Notes under the pieces: generated by a model | What the model was told of the DNA's origin: nothing | The model's input: only the letters and a program-made list of their open reading frames with translations | Database searches by the model: none | Shown: piece after piece, positions 25,610-33,829 of the stretch | Layout of the letters: each line of letters opens with the position of its first letter | Position numbering within the stretch: position 1 is the stretch's first letter | Source: Acidobacteriota bacterium | Lineage (GTDB): Bacteria > Acidobacteriota > Vicinamibacteria > Vicinamibacterales > JACQTH01 | Reading direction: 5' to 3' | NCBI GenBank assembly: GCA_016178075.1 | Contig: JACOUA010000220.1 | Span: 1-42,556 of the forward strand | Length of the DNA stretch: 42,556 bases | Program-made: the position numbers and the translations under genes

Positions 25610-27739
25610 ATGACGCATCGGCTCATCGCGCTCGTGGTTGTGCTCCCCACGGTCGTTGCCGCACAATCGTCCACTCCCGGGCGCCTGTCCTATCCGCCCG
25701 CCAAGAGCGTCGACGTGGTCGAAGACTACTTCGGGACGAGGATCGCCGATCCCTATCGCTGGCTCGAGAATCCGGACAGCCCGGACACCAAAGCCTGGGT
25801 CGAGGCGCAGAACAAGGTCACGTTCGGTTTTCTGGGCGCCATTCCCGCCCGCGACCGGATTCGCAGCCGGCTGAAAGACCTGTGGAACTACGAGCGCTAC
25901 GGCGCGCCTCAGCGAGCCGGCAAGTCCTACGTGTACTCACACAACAACGGCCTGCAGAACCAGTCGGTCCTCTTCAAGACGCCAAGCCTGGATCGAAACG
26001 GCAACGTGCTGCTCGATCCCAACACGCTCTCCGAGAAGGGCACCGTCGCGCTCTCCGGCCTGGAGTTCTCCGACGACGGCCGCGTCCTGGCGTATGCGAC
26101 CTCTGCGAGCGGATCGGACTGGATGGAGTGGAAGGTACGCGAGGTCGAGACCGGGCGCGATCGGCCGGATCTCGTCAAGTGGTCGAAGTTCAGCGGCGCA
26201 GCGTGGCTCAAGGACGGATCCGGCTTCTTCTACTGCCGGTATCCCGAGCCCAAGCCGGGCCATCTGCTCGACGCGGTGAACGAGAACCACACGCTCTACT
26301 TTCACAGGATCGGCACGCCGCAGAACCAGGATCGCGTCGTCTACGCGCGTCCGGACAAACCTGACTGGCTCTTCGAGTCGCAGGTCACCGAGGACGGCCG
26401 GTGGCTCGTCGTGTCGCAGTTCGAGGGAACCGAGCCCAAGAACAGGGTGTTCGTGAAGGAGCTCTCGACTCCATCAGCCACGCTCGAGCCGTTTCTGGAT
26501 CTCTTCGACGCCGAGTACTCGGTGGTCGGCAATGACGCCGATCTCTTTTACATCGCGACCGATGCCGGCGCGCCGCGCAAGCGCCTGGTGGCGATCAACC
26601 GCCGCCGGCCCGAGCGGGCGGGCTGGAAGACCCTGATTCCCGAAGGGTCAGGCCGCGACGTGCTTGCATCGGTCTCGATGATTGGCAATCGCTTCATCGC
26701 CATCTGGCGGACAGACGCGCACGAGGTGATGAAGATCTACGGTCTCGACGGGACGTTCCAGAAGGAGATCCCGCTCCCGGGTCTCGGGACCATCGCGGCC
26801 TTGAGCGGGAAGCGCAGGGACGCCGAGGCGTTCTTTACCTTCACGTCGTTCACCTTTCCGACGACCGCCTACCGCTACGATTTCGCGAGCGGCGAGACGA
26901 AGGTCTTCAGACAGCCGAAGGTGGCGTTTCGTCCGGAGGATTACGAGACCGTTCAAGTGTTCTACCGCTCGAAGGACGGCACCCGCATTCCGATGTTCCT
27001 GACGTCCCGGAAGGGGATGAAGCGTGACGGCCGGAATCCGACCCTTCTGTACGGATACGGTGGGTTCGACATCTCGCTGACGCCGACCTTTTCGCCGGGC
27101 AACGTGGCCTGGCTCGAGATGGGCGGGATCTATGCCGTCGCGAACCTGCGGGGCGGCGGCGAGTACGGCAGGGAATGGCACGACGCCGGACGACTGAAGA
27201 ACAAGCAGAACGTCTTCGACGACTTCATCGCGGCCGCCGAGTACCTCATCGCCGAGCAGTACACCTCGACGCCGAAGCTCGCGATCAACGGCGGCAGCAA
27301 CGGCGGTCTGCTGGTGGGCGCCTGCGTCACCCAGCGCCCGGACCTGTTCGGCGCGGCGGTCGCGCAGGTCGGCGTCATGGACATGCTGCGCTTCCACAAG
27401 TTCACGATCGGCAAGGCCTGGGCATCGGACTACGGCAGCGCGGACACGAAAGAAGGCTTCGACACGCTCATCAAGTACTCGCCGCTCCACAACATCAAGC
27501 GCGGCGTGAAGTATCCGGCCACGCTCGTCATCACCGCCGACCACGACGATCGCGTCGTCCCCGCCCACAGCCACAAATTCACCGCCACCCTCCAGGCCGC
27601 CCAGGCCGGCGACGCCCCGATCCTGGCGCGTATCGAGACCGAAGCCGGCCACGGGGCCGGCACGGCGCTCGACAAGACGAGGGAGGAGCGAACGGACATC
27701 TGGGCGTTTTTGGCTCAGGTGCTTCAGATTAGGGACTAG
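25610..27739 (+). CDS. Exported prolyl oligopeptidase (S9A)
   Basis: 709 residues. ATG with GAGGAG upstream and a short signal peptide ending VVAAQ. The N-terminal propeller begins DYFGTRIADPYRWLE, the standard S9A opening. The alpha/beta-hydrolase domain has YGYGGFDISLTP, ANLRGGGEYGREWHDAGRL, the nucleophile motif GGSNGG (Ser563), the acid in DHDDRVVP (about Asp646) and EAGHGAG (His681). It cleaves short peptides after proline. Full length and apparently intact. It could act on fragments from secreted proteases such as the metzincin at 13478-16663; that link is only an inference. Confidence 0.95.
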   Translation: MTHRLIALVVVLPTVVAAQSSTPGRLSYPPAKSVDVVEDYFGTRIADPYRWLENPDSPDTKAWVEAQNKVTFGFLGAIPARDRIRSRLKDLWNYERYGAPQRAGKSYVYSHNNGLQNQSVLFKTPSLDRNGNVLLDPNTLSEKGTVALSGLEFSDDGRVLAYATSASGSDWMEWKVREVETGRDRPDLVKWSKFSGAAWLKDGSGFFYCRYPEPKPGHLLDAVNENHTLYFHRIGTPQNQDRVVYARPDKPDWLFESQVTEDGRWLVVSQFEGTEPKNRVFVKELSTPSATLEPFLDLFDAEYSVVGNDADLFYIATDAGAPRKRLVAINRRRPERAGWKTLIPEGSGRDVLASVSMIGNRFIAIWRTDAHEVMKIYGLDGTFQKEIPLPGLGTIAALSGKRRDAEAFFTFTSFTFPTTAYRYDFASGETKVFRQPKVAFRPEDYETVQVFYRSKDGTRIPMFLTSRKGMKRDGRNPTLLYGYGGFDISLTPTFSPGNVAWLEMGGIYAVANLRGGGEYGREWHDAGRLKNKQNVFDDFIAAAEYLIAEQYTSTPKLAINGGSNGGLLVGACVTQRPDLFGAAVAQVGVMDMLRFHKFTIGKAWASDYGSADTKEGFDTLIKYSPLHNIKRGVKYPATLVITADHDDRVVPAHSHKFTATLQAAQAGDAPILARIETEAGHGAGTALDKTREERTDIWAFLAQVLQIRD

Positions 27740-27785
27740 AGGGACCCAGACACTGCGCACTCCGCCCACCGCCAGGTGTCGGTGA

Positions 27786-27953
27786 CTTAGTACTGCGTTT
27801 CACAATTACGGTGACGTCTCGGCCGCCGATGCATCCCGCCTCGCCGCGTTGCTCGTCGGTCACATGCGCCCGGCATTCTCCCTCCTTGCGCCTTGCGATC
27901 CGGGCGCCTCGGCGCCCGAATACGTCACCGTAATTGTGAAACGCAGTACTTAG
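27786..27953. mobile_element. MITE-like element, complete copy C
   Basis: CTTAG on both sides (27786-27790 and 27949-27953) encloses an element with perfect terminal inverted repeats of about 27 bases beginning TACTGCGTTTCACAATTACG. The core (GCATCCCGCCTCGCCGCG, TTGCTCGTCGG, CTCCTTGCGCCTTGCGATCC, GGGCGCC) is clearly related to copies A and B. The arms are different in sequence from B yet complementary to each other. No coding capacity. Confidence 0.75.
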
Positions 27954-27956
27954 CGT

Positions 27957-29516
27957 TCAGACACCAAGCGTGCGCATCAGTTCCCTGAACCTGGGGATGC
28001 CGTGGAGGCCCTCGAAGACGGGATTGGCGAACGAAAAGACGACGGGAAAGCTGTGGTGCTGGAACGCCGTGTCAAGCCACCGCACGGCTGCCTCGAGATC
28101 GCCGAGCCGGGCCGCGTACTCGGCCGCTGAGTAGTAATCCGTGGCCCCCGTCACGTAGTCGAGCCGGGCTCGCCAGAAGCCTCGGATCCCTTCTCTGGCA
28201 TAGGCGTTCCTGAGCGCCGCTTCGACACGCGCCTCGTAGGCGGTACTCACGTCGAGTCGTTGAATCTCGAAGTACTTTTCCACGGCCTCCCGGTACATCT
28301 TTTTCTGTGTGTAGATTTGATAGAGGTAGACGTGGGCGTTGAGAAACGTTGAGTCGACCTCGAGCGCCCGGCGGCACTGCTCGATGGCCTCGTCGTATTC
28401 CTGCGCGAAGTACAGGAGCTGCCCCATGTCCGCGTTCATGATCGGCGATGTGGGTTCCAGCTTGAGGGCTTGCCTCATCTCCGCTTTAGCTTCCATCCAT
28501 TTTCGCTTCAACGCGAAACAAATGGCGTACCACTGGTGGGCCGTGGCGTAGTCCGGACTCAACGCGACGGCACGTCTGAACTCTCGTTCGGCTGCCGGCC
28601 AGTCCCACTCGTGGAACAGCCGGACGAATCCCAGCGAGGCATGAGCCTCCCCGAGCGAGGGACTGAGGGCCAGCGCCCGGTTCGCGGTGCCCTCCACCTT
28701 CTTCCAGTGCTGAAGATCAAAGGCATAGGCGTCCGCGAGGGCGGCGTAGGCCAGCGCGTAGTCTGGATCGAGCTCGACCGCCCGTTCGAGAGAGACGATG
28801 GCCTTGTGGAGCCCTTCACTCGTCCGCGTGTTCCAGAAGAATCGGCCTCGCAGGAACGCCGCATGCGCCTCCTGATTCAGCGTACGTCGGCCGACGGCGT
28901 CACTCGTGTGCTCGACCGCAGCGCCCACCGTCATGGCGCGCGTTGACGATGGACGGAGATTCGACAGCCAGCCGTACCCGAACGCGCCGGCCACGAGAAG
29001 GAGGGCCGAACCCATAACGGCTGGAAGGTGGACTCGACGACCGATCGGTCCGATCGCCCAGGCGCCGCGTCGTTCTCTCGCCACCTCCTGGGGCGGGTCG
29101 AACGCCAGTGACTCGCTCGCCTCGTGCTCCTCTTCCTCGATCACGACGCGAGAGCGACTGTATTGCGCGATGACGGAGTCAGGGCCTTGCTCCCGGATCT
29201 CTCGTACCACGCCGATAAAGCGGTAGCCGCGCCGCGGCACGGTCTCGATGTAGCGACCGCCGTGTGGGCCCTCGCCGAGCGCTCGTCTCAGCGCAGAAAT
29301 GTTCTGATTGAGGTTGTTTTCCTCGACGAAGGTGTCGGGCCAGACCGTCGTCATGAGCTGTTGTTTCTCGACCGCGTGGCCGTGATGTCGCACCAGTGCC
29401 AGGAGGGTCTCGAATGCCTTCGGTGTGAGGGGCACCGGTTGGCCGTCGCGCAACAAGAGCCGCTCGACCGTATCGACTCGAAACGGGCCGAACTCGTAGG
29501 AGGACGGGCCGCTCAT
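27957..29516 (-). CDS. CadC-like winged-helix regulator with membrane segment and TPR repeats
   Basis: 519 residues. Residues 7-105 are an OmpR/PhoB-type winged helix (FGPFRVDTVERLLLRDG, PLTPKAFETLLALVRHHG, NNLNQNISALRRALG, TVPRRGYRF). A linker leads to one membrane helix (about 162-184). The rest is a chain of tetratricopeptide repeats (SLERAVELDPDYALAYAALA, EFRRAVALSPDYATAH, QCRRALEVDSTF). This architecture is very common in Acidobacteriota. The protein probably sits in the inner membrane with the DNA-binding domain in the cytoplasm and the TPRs outside as sensor or scaffold. It is divergent from the exported-protein cluster at 29741-40104, and four 11-bp repeats lie right before its start. 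Confidence 0.9.
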   Translation of the reverse strand: MSGPSSYEFGPFRVDTVERLLLRDGQPVPLTPKAFETLLALVRHHGHAVEKQQLMTTVWPDTFVEENNLNQNISALRRALGEGPHGGRYIETVPRRGYRFIGVVREIREQGPDSVIAQYSRSRVVIEEEEHEASESLAFDPPQEVARERRGAWAIGPIGRRVHLPAVMGSALLLVAGAFGYGWLSNLRPSSTRAMTVGAAVEHTSDAVGRRTLNQEAHAAFLRGRFFWNTRTSEGLHKAIVSLERAVELDPDYALAYAALADAYAFDLQHWKKVEGTANRALALSPSLGEAHASLGFVRLFHEWDWPAAEREFRRAVALSPDYATAHQWYAICFALKRKWMEAKAEMRQALKLEPTSPIMNADMGQLLYFAQEYDEAIEQCRRALEVDSTFLNAHVYLYQIYTQKKMYREAVEKYFEIQRLDVSTAYEARVEAALRNAYAREGIRGFWRARLDYVTGATDYYSAAEYAARLGDLEAAVRWLDTAFQHHSFPVVFSFANPVFEGLHGIPRFRELMRTLGV

Positions 29517-29517
29517 C

Positions 29518-29561
29518 GCGGTTTTCAGGGAGTTCTCAGAAATCTCTCAGGGTTTTTTCAA
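29518..29561 (-). promoter_or_regulatory. Four tandem 11-bp units upstream of the winged-helix regulator
   Basis: Read on the minus strand: TTGAAAAAACC, CTGAGAGATTT, CTGAGAACTCC, CTGAAAACCGC, with consensus YTGARA plus five variable bases. The last unit ends one base before the ATG at 29514-29516. OmpR/PhoB-type winged helices bind head-to-tail on direct repeats of 11-bp spacing, so this is a good candidate operator for the adjacent regulator. The first unit may double as a -35 box (TTGAAA). Confidence 0.6.
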
Positions 29562-29740
29562 GACACCTTCGCCGCGTCCGACTACAACCTACGACGTCGG
29601 GCGAGTCTCCTGGCGGCGGTACTCTGGAACGGGGTCAGTGTATCGCCACCGCGAGAGTGCCACAAGTCCACGGTCGGCCGTGGCCGGCTCCAGGCGCTGG
29701 CGTTGACCGACAGGTCGCGGCCAGCCATGAAAGAGGGCGC

Positions 29741-30013
29741 ATGAACATCACGCGGAGGACGGGGATCACGCGGAGACGACGGATCACCGTCGAGGTTGAG
29801 CGCCTGGTGCTCGGCGGCACGGCCACACCGGTGTCGTGGTGCTCCGAATGCGGAACGGGGGCGCCGATGGTCTCGGCGGAACAGGCCGCCACGTTGCGGG
29901 GCGTACCTGTCCGCGCGATTCGTCGATGGGCAAACTCGCGGCGCATCCATTTCACCTTTGACGGCGCCGGCGCACTGGTCGTGTGCGTGCGCTCCTTACT
30001 GAGTGATGAATAA
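29741..30013 (+). CDS. Small CxxC protein with a helix-turn-helix/excisionase-like segment
   Basis: 90 residues from the ATG at 29741 (AGAGGG upstream). A basic N-terminus is followed by WCSECG (Cys34, Cys37), then MVSAEQAATLRGVPVRAIRRWANSRRIHF, which reads like a MerR/excisionase-type helix-turn-helix, and LVVCVRSLL with Cys82. From memory, similar small proteins with an A-A-x-x-(A/G)-V-x-x-R-x-I-x-R-x-x-(E/A) core are common orphan genes in Acidobacteriota. First gene of the plus-strand cluster, 49 bases before the next. Role unknown; DNA binding is plausible. Confidence 0.65.
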   Translation: MNITRRTGITRRRRITVEVERLVLGGTATPVSWCSECGTGAPMVSAEQAATLRGVPVRAIRRWANSRRIHFTFDGAGALVVCVRSLLSDE

Positions 30014-30062
30014 CGGAACCAATATCCATGACGTGGGGCTTTGACGCGATGAGGGAGGCACT

Positions 30063-31037
30063 GTGCGGCGGATGGTCTGGATAGGAATCGCAGGCGTACT
30101 CGCTGCCCTGTTTGGCGGCGTATCACCCTCTGCCCAAGGCGCCGACTCGCTCACGGTGGCGATCGCAAACGCACCGCCGGGCACTGTGGTCGACATCCTG
30201 ATGAACACGACCAAGATTGGATCAGCCACGACGAACAGCGGTGGCGAGGTCCTATCCGTGCTCGATCTCGCCAACATCCCGAAGGTGCGGGTGCAGGCCG
30301 ATCTCGTCCGGTGTCCTGACGGCAGGACCGCGCTGCTCCTGCGGGCGCAAGGCGTTGATGTGCCCGACGAGTACAGGCAATGCGATCGCAAGCCGCTCGG
30401 AGTGTTCTTGTTGGGGCGCACCCGGCGGATTCGCGTGAACGTTCGCGACGGCACGATGAACACCGGTGGTCTCTCGACGGGAGTCAAGATCGGGCTTGGT
30501 GCTGGCGCCGCGGCCGCAGTCGCCGTGGCGGTGGGTGCGGGTGGAGGATCGGACAGCCCGGGGCCGTCCGGCAACCCGCCAATCGCCACGACGCCGCCCT
30601 CGGTGCCGCCAACTCCACCGTCCCCAACTCCGGCACCACCACCACCACCGCCGCCGCCTCCGCCACCGCCTCCTTCTCCTCCTAACCCGAGCGGCACCTT
30701 CACCGTCAACATCGTCGTTCGGACCGATCCGGACGGCCATCACCAATTCATTCGGCTGGATCGCGTCACTCAGATCCAGTGCACCGTGAGCGGCTCGACG
30801 ATCACGTGCACCGGACCGGCGCCCTGGGTAACGGTGGCCGGCACGTTCAACGCGACGACCGGAGCGTTCAGCATGACCGGTCGGGGGACAGTGGCGGATC
30901 GCCCGAACGTCGGCGTGCGCTTCGAGGGAACGCTCACGACGGCGGGGCAGCTCCGCGGCGACTACACGATGGGCACCGGCGGCGAGCTGCCGGGCGGGCG
31001 GCCCATCGTCTACGACGTATCAGGACAGCGGCGATAG
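30063..31037 (+). CDS. Exported proline-rich-linker protein
   Basis: 324 residues. GTG start with GGGAGG 5 bases upstream; ATG 9 bases further is an alternative. Signal peptide ends about ALFGGVSPSAQG. The N-terminal domain (SLTVAIANAPPGTVVDILMN) resembles a small beta-sandwich with one Cys pair (RCPDG, RQCDRK). A Gly/Ala hydrophobic stretch (TGVKIGLGAGAAAAVAVAVG) follows, then a linker with long proline runs (30639-30693). The C-terminal beta domain has ITCTGPAPWVTVAGTFN and RFEGTLTTAGQLRGDYTMG. The proline rod suggests a protein spanning the periplasm or exposed at the surface. Family not recognised. Confidence 0.72.
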   Translation: MRRMVWIGIAGVLAALFGGVSPSAQGADSLTVAIANAPPGTVVDILMNTTKIGSATTNSGGEVLSVLDLANIPKVRVQADLVRCPDGRTALLLRAQGVDVPDEYRQCDRKPLGVFLLGRTRRIRVNVRDGTMNTGGLSTGVKIGLGAGAAAAVAVAVGAGGGSDSPGPSGNPPIATTPPSVPPTPPSPTPAPPPPPPPPPPPPPSPPNPSGTFTVNIVVRTDPDGHHQFIRLDRVTQIQCTVSGSTITCTGPAPWVTVAGTFNATTGAFSMTGRGTVADRPNVGVRFEGTLTTAGQLRGDYTMGTGGELPGGRPIVYDVSGQRR

Positions 31038-31110
31038 CACGCAAAGCGCCATAGTGCAGCGCGTGGTCCGACCGCGGTGGCGAAAAAGAGAACGCAGGGG
31101 AGGACGAGCC

Positions 31111-32946
31111 ATGTGCGTCCGTCAAGCGAATGGGTCGTGGCGTGTGGCCGGCCTGCTGTTCATGCTGGCCATGTTGGGCACTGAAGCCCGCCGCCTGCCG
31201 CACTCGCCTCTTCCGTTTGCGGAAAGCGGCACGGTTGAGTCGATCTGGTCTGACAGACTCAATGTTCAACAAAATCGGGAGCCTCGTCGAGGCGTGGTGT
31301 CAACCGATTACGAAAGGCTGGAGTACTGGGTGGAGTACGAAGTGCAGCGAACGACGCATCCGCTCGCCTTCCCGCAACAGCTCCGCTGCGAATACCGCTG
31401 CCGGAACGATTTTCCGCGCCCCCATCCAGAGTGCGACAACAGGCCGGGCAGTCAAGACCGTGGCGAGAACATCGCTCGTGCCGGACCGGCGCCCTGCGAT
31501 GAGGGAAATCACGCCGGTCGGCACACGTTCGAGTCTGACGGGGCTCTGGAGCGAATGCAGCGCGGGGTCTTTCGGGATCAGGGTCCTGCTTCTGTCCGGC
31601 TTGGCGATGCACCGCTTCGCTTCGATCGTGAGAGTCCGATCTGGGACCTGGTTCGACGCTTCGACGCGTGGGCCGAGGAATCGGTTACGGCAGAAATGCC
31701 TCACGCCGAGTCCTGCTCATCACGCGAGCTGTTCCTGCCGTACTTCATCTACACGTTTACGGCGACCGGCCATTTCCGCAGGCACTTTCTGCGGATGGAG
31801 GGCGGCCAGGAAACCGAGCGTCGACGACCGCGAGAGGTGCGGGACGAGAGGCACCGGGAGTTCCTCGGGCGAGCCACCGTTCTCGAGCCGCCGGCCGACC
31901 TGACCGGGACGTCCACACTCAACTGCCGGTGTGCTGGAGGGCCGCGCGAGGACGCGGTGAGGCCGAGCGACGCGCCTCCGCCCGGCCGGCGCGACAAGAG
32001 CGCGCCTGTTGAGGATGACGAGCTCAGCGCGATCGAACCGGGGCTTTCGCTGGTGACCGACTCGGGTTTCGTACCGATCACTCTGACCAATGCCCCGCCG
32101 ACCACCGCCGTGCAACGTCTCGTGGCTGAACGCCTCGAGGTCGGCGCCCGCACGGACGTCGCAGGTCAGCATCGGCGCCTGTGGCGTGGCGACTTGGCCG
32201 GGCTTTGGCCCAACCTGGAAGCGGCTATGACCGGAAGCTGGCTGCGCACCGGTCCGGTTGCCTGGACCTACGTCGATGCGGCTCGTCGTCCGATCCCGAC
32301 GACGGTCGCATCGCTGGCGTGGATCCCCTCGCCACCTCCGCAGGACGCCGAGTCGATTCGCGCGTCTCTGGTCGCGACCGGCCGCGCGAGCGGCGAGGTG
32401 TTCGATCTGCACGTGCTCAATCGGTCGGGCGAGCCGGCCCATCTGGTGGCACCCGACGGTGTCGTCGTCGAGCCGATCAAGGTGGGCGCCACGCAGCCCG
32501 TGGCTGCGCGAAGCGGCGCCACTATCGACCGGCACCCGGTCCTCGGCTACTGTCTCGACTTCGCGAAACCGCCGCCGGTCTCGGGGATGCTGTTTCGTCT
32601 CGCGCCGCCCCAAGTGCAGCAGCAGTTCCAATCGTTGCGCGCCGTTCTGCGGGCGGGGCGACGGCTCGCCGGGGCCGGCCGACTGCGGCCCGACAGCGAT
32701 CCGCGCGCCTATGTGGACGCGATCAAGCAGTGGGCAGTCTGGACGCGGCTCGAGAAGTGGGACGTGCAGGCGTTCACCGAGCACTTCGTGGCCCGGACGA
32801 AGGAAAACGCGCGCCAAGTGAAGCAGCCGTGGACCAGAGGAATGGAGGAGCAGCTGCGCGCGTCGGTGCCAAACCGCTGGCGCGACATCACCGCGGTGCT
32901 CGACGAGGCGCGCGCGATCGAGGGCGTGGCGCCATTGATCCGGTAG
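31111..32946 (+). CDS. Large exported eight-cysteine protein, paralog 1
   Basis: 611 residues. ATG at 31111 with GGGGAGG 7 bases upstream; signal peptide about 1-27. The mature part has exactly eight cysteines: 93, 97, 108, 129 / 202 / 272, 274 (CRC) / 481. N-terminal region: EYWVEYEVQR, then YFIYTFTATGHFRRHFLRMEGG. Middle: a beta-type stretch (SLVATGRASGEVFDLHVLNR, then HLVAPDGVVVEP) leading to LGYCLDFAKPPPVSG. C-terminal helical module, residues 524-600: GRLRPDSDPRAY, KQWAVWT, FVARTKENARQ, PNRWRDI. The same plan occurs in the gene at 33830, and the module alone at 35584. No known family recognised. Disulphide-bonded envelope or secreted protein is the inference. Confidence 0.75.
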   Translation: MCVRQANGSWRVAGLLFMLAMLGTEARRLPHSPLPFAESGTVESIWSDRLNVQQNREPRRGVVSTDYERLEYWVEYEVQRTTHPLAFPQQLRCEYRCRNDFPRPHPECDNRPGSQDRGENIARAGPAPCDEGNHAGRHTFESDGALERMQRGVFRDQGPASVRLGDAPLRFDRESPIWDLVRRFDAWAEESVTAEMPHAESCSSRELFLPYFIYTFTATGHFRRHFLRMEGGQETERRRPREVRDERHREFLGRATVLEPPADLTGTSTLNCRCAGGPREDAVRPSDAPPPGRRDKSAPVEDDELSAIEPGLSLVTDSGFVPITLTNAPPTTAVQRLVAERLEVGARTDVAGQHRRLWRGDLAGLWPNLEAAMTGSWLRTGPVAWTYVDAARRPIPTTVASLAWIPSPPPQDAESIRASLVATGRASGEVFDLHVLNRSGEPAHLVAPDGVVVEPIKVGATQPVAARSGATIDRHPVLGYCLDFAKPPPVSGMLFRLAPPQVQQQFQSLRAVLRAGRRLAGAGRLRPDSDPRAYVDAIKQWAVWTRLEKWDVQAFTEHFVARTKENARQVKQPWTRGMEEQLRASVPNRWRDITAVLDEARAIEGVAPLIR

Positions 32947-32975
32947 GGATCGGATGGGACCGAAGGAGGAAACCG

Positions 32976-33758
32976 ATGTCCCTCATTCAACGGTCTTGTA
33001 CGGGACTCGTCGCTGGTTGTGCGGCGGTGTTCCTGTGGTCTGCGACCGCGGCACGTGAAGCCCAGGCCCCAACCGCTCCGATCGAAACATTCCGTGAGGA
33101 GTTCGATGGCGCCAGCCTGGGGTCGGTCTGGAAGATCCTGAAAGAGGATAAGAAGCGCTGGTTCCTGGATGCCGGCAAGCTCGTCATCGTGACCCAGCGA
33201 GGAAGTATCGCCCAGAAACAGGACACGCTGCGGAATCAGATCATCCTCGATCGAGTGCTGCCGGCCGACTACACCATGACGACAAAGCTGGCCATCCCCC
33301 TGAGATCCCAGGGGAACTGGGCCGGCATCATGGACTACGTCGATCGCGACAACTACCTCAGGGTGGCGTATTGGGCGAAACCGCACGGCATGAACCTCTG
33401 GCGGAAGGCGGTTTTCAACAAAGAGATCGCCAGTGAGGCGAACACCCTTGAGTTCGGGCCTCGAAGGCTCGGGCGCGAGAAGGATCCCTCATCAATCGAC
33501 TTCGTCGGGGGGCGTAGGGATCCGGAGACCATCTGGCTTCGGTTGGAGAAGCGAGGGCGTACCTTCACTGGCTCGTTCAGCATGGACGGCGCCCAATGGC
33601 ACAAGATCGGCGACCACCTGGTGCCACCTGTCGGCGAAGGCAAGCTCTCGCTGGCGGCCGCCAATAGCGAGCAATCGATCGACGCCTACGGGCAGAAGCA
33701 GGCGGAGGTGGCCGCCCAGTTTGACTTCGTGGAAGTCGTGCCTGGGAATCGACGTTGA
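32976..33758 (+). CDS. Exported concanavalin A-like (DUF1349-type) beta-sandwich protein
   Basis: 260 residues. ATG at 32976 with AAGGAGG 6 bases upstream. Signal peptide MSLIQRSCTGLVAGCAAVF; a lipobox-like LVAGC is present, but the hydrophobic core continues past it, so ordinary cleavage after SATAA is more likely. The rest is one jelly-roll domain: FREEFDGASLGSVWKILKED, WAGIMDYVDRDNYLRVAYW, TIWLRLEKRGRTFTGSFSMD and GAQWHKIGD. WLRLxKxGxxFxGxxSxDGxxW is the pattern of DUF1349/LamG-like domains that often bind glycans. It sits between the two large eight-cysteine paralogs with 29 and 71 bases spacing, so it is likely part of the same unit. Confidence 0.8.
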   Translation: MSLIQRSCTGLVAGCAAVFLWSATAAREAQAPTAPIETFREEFDGASLGSVWKILKEDKKRWFLDAGKLVIVTQRGSIAQKQDTLRNQIILDRVLPADYTMTTKLAIPLRSQGNWAGIMDYVDRDNYLRVAYWAKPHGMNLWRKAVFNKEIASEANTLEFGPRRLGREKDPSSIDFVGGRRDPETIWLRLEKRGRTFTGSFSMDGAQWHKIGDHLVPPVGEGKLSLAAANSEQSIDAYGQKQAEVAAQFDFVEVVPGNRR

Positions 33759-33829
33759 TCGGCCGCCCGCGTGGTGGGCGAAGCGGGTCAGCTGATGCAG
33801 CGAGCCGCTGCCGCCGAGGGACGCAACCA

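Noticed and set aside
30639-30693. Simple CCACCACCG repeat as a possible phase-variable tract
   Set aside because: It encodes an in-frame polyproline linker with mixed codons; unit length is a multiple of three, so slippage would not switch the gene off.
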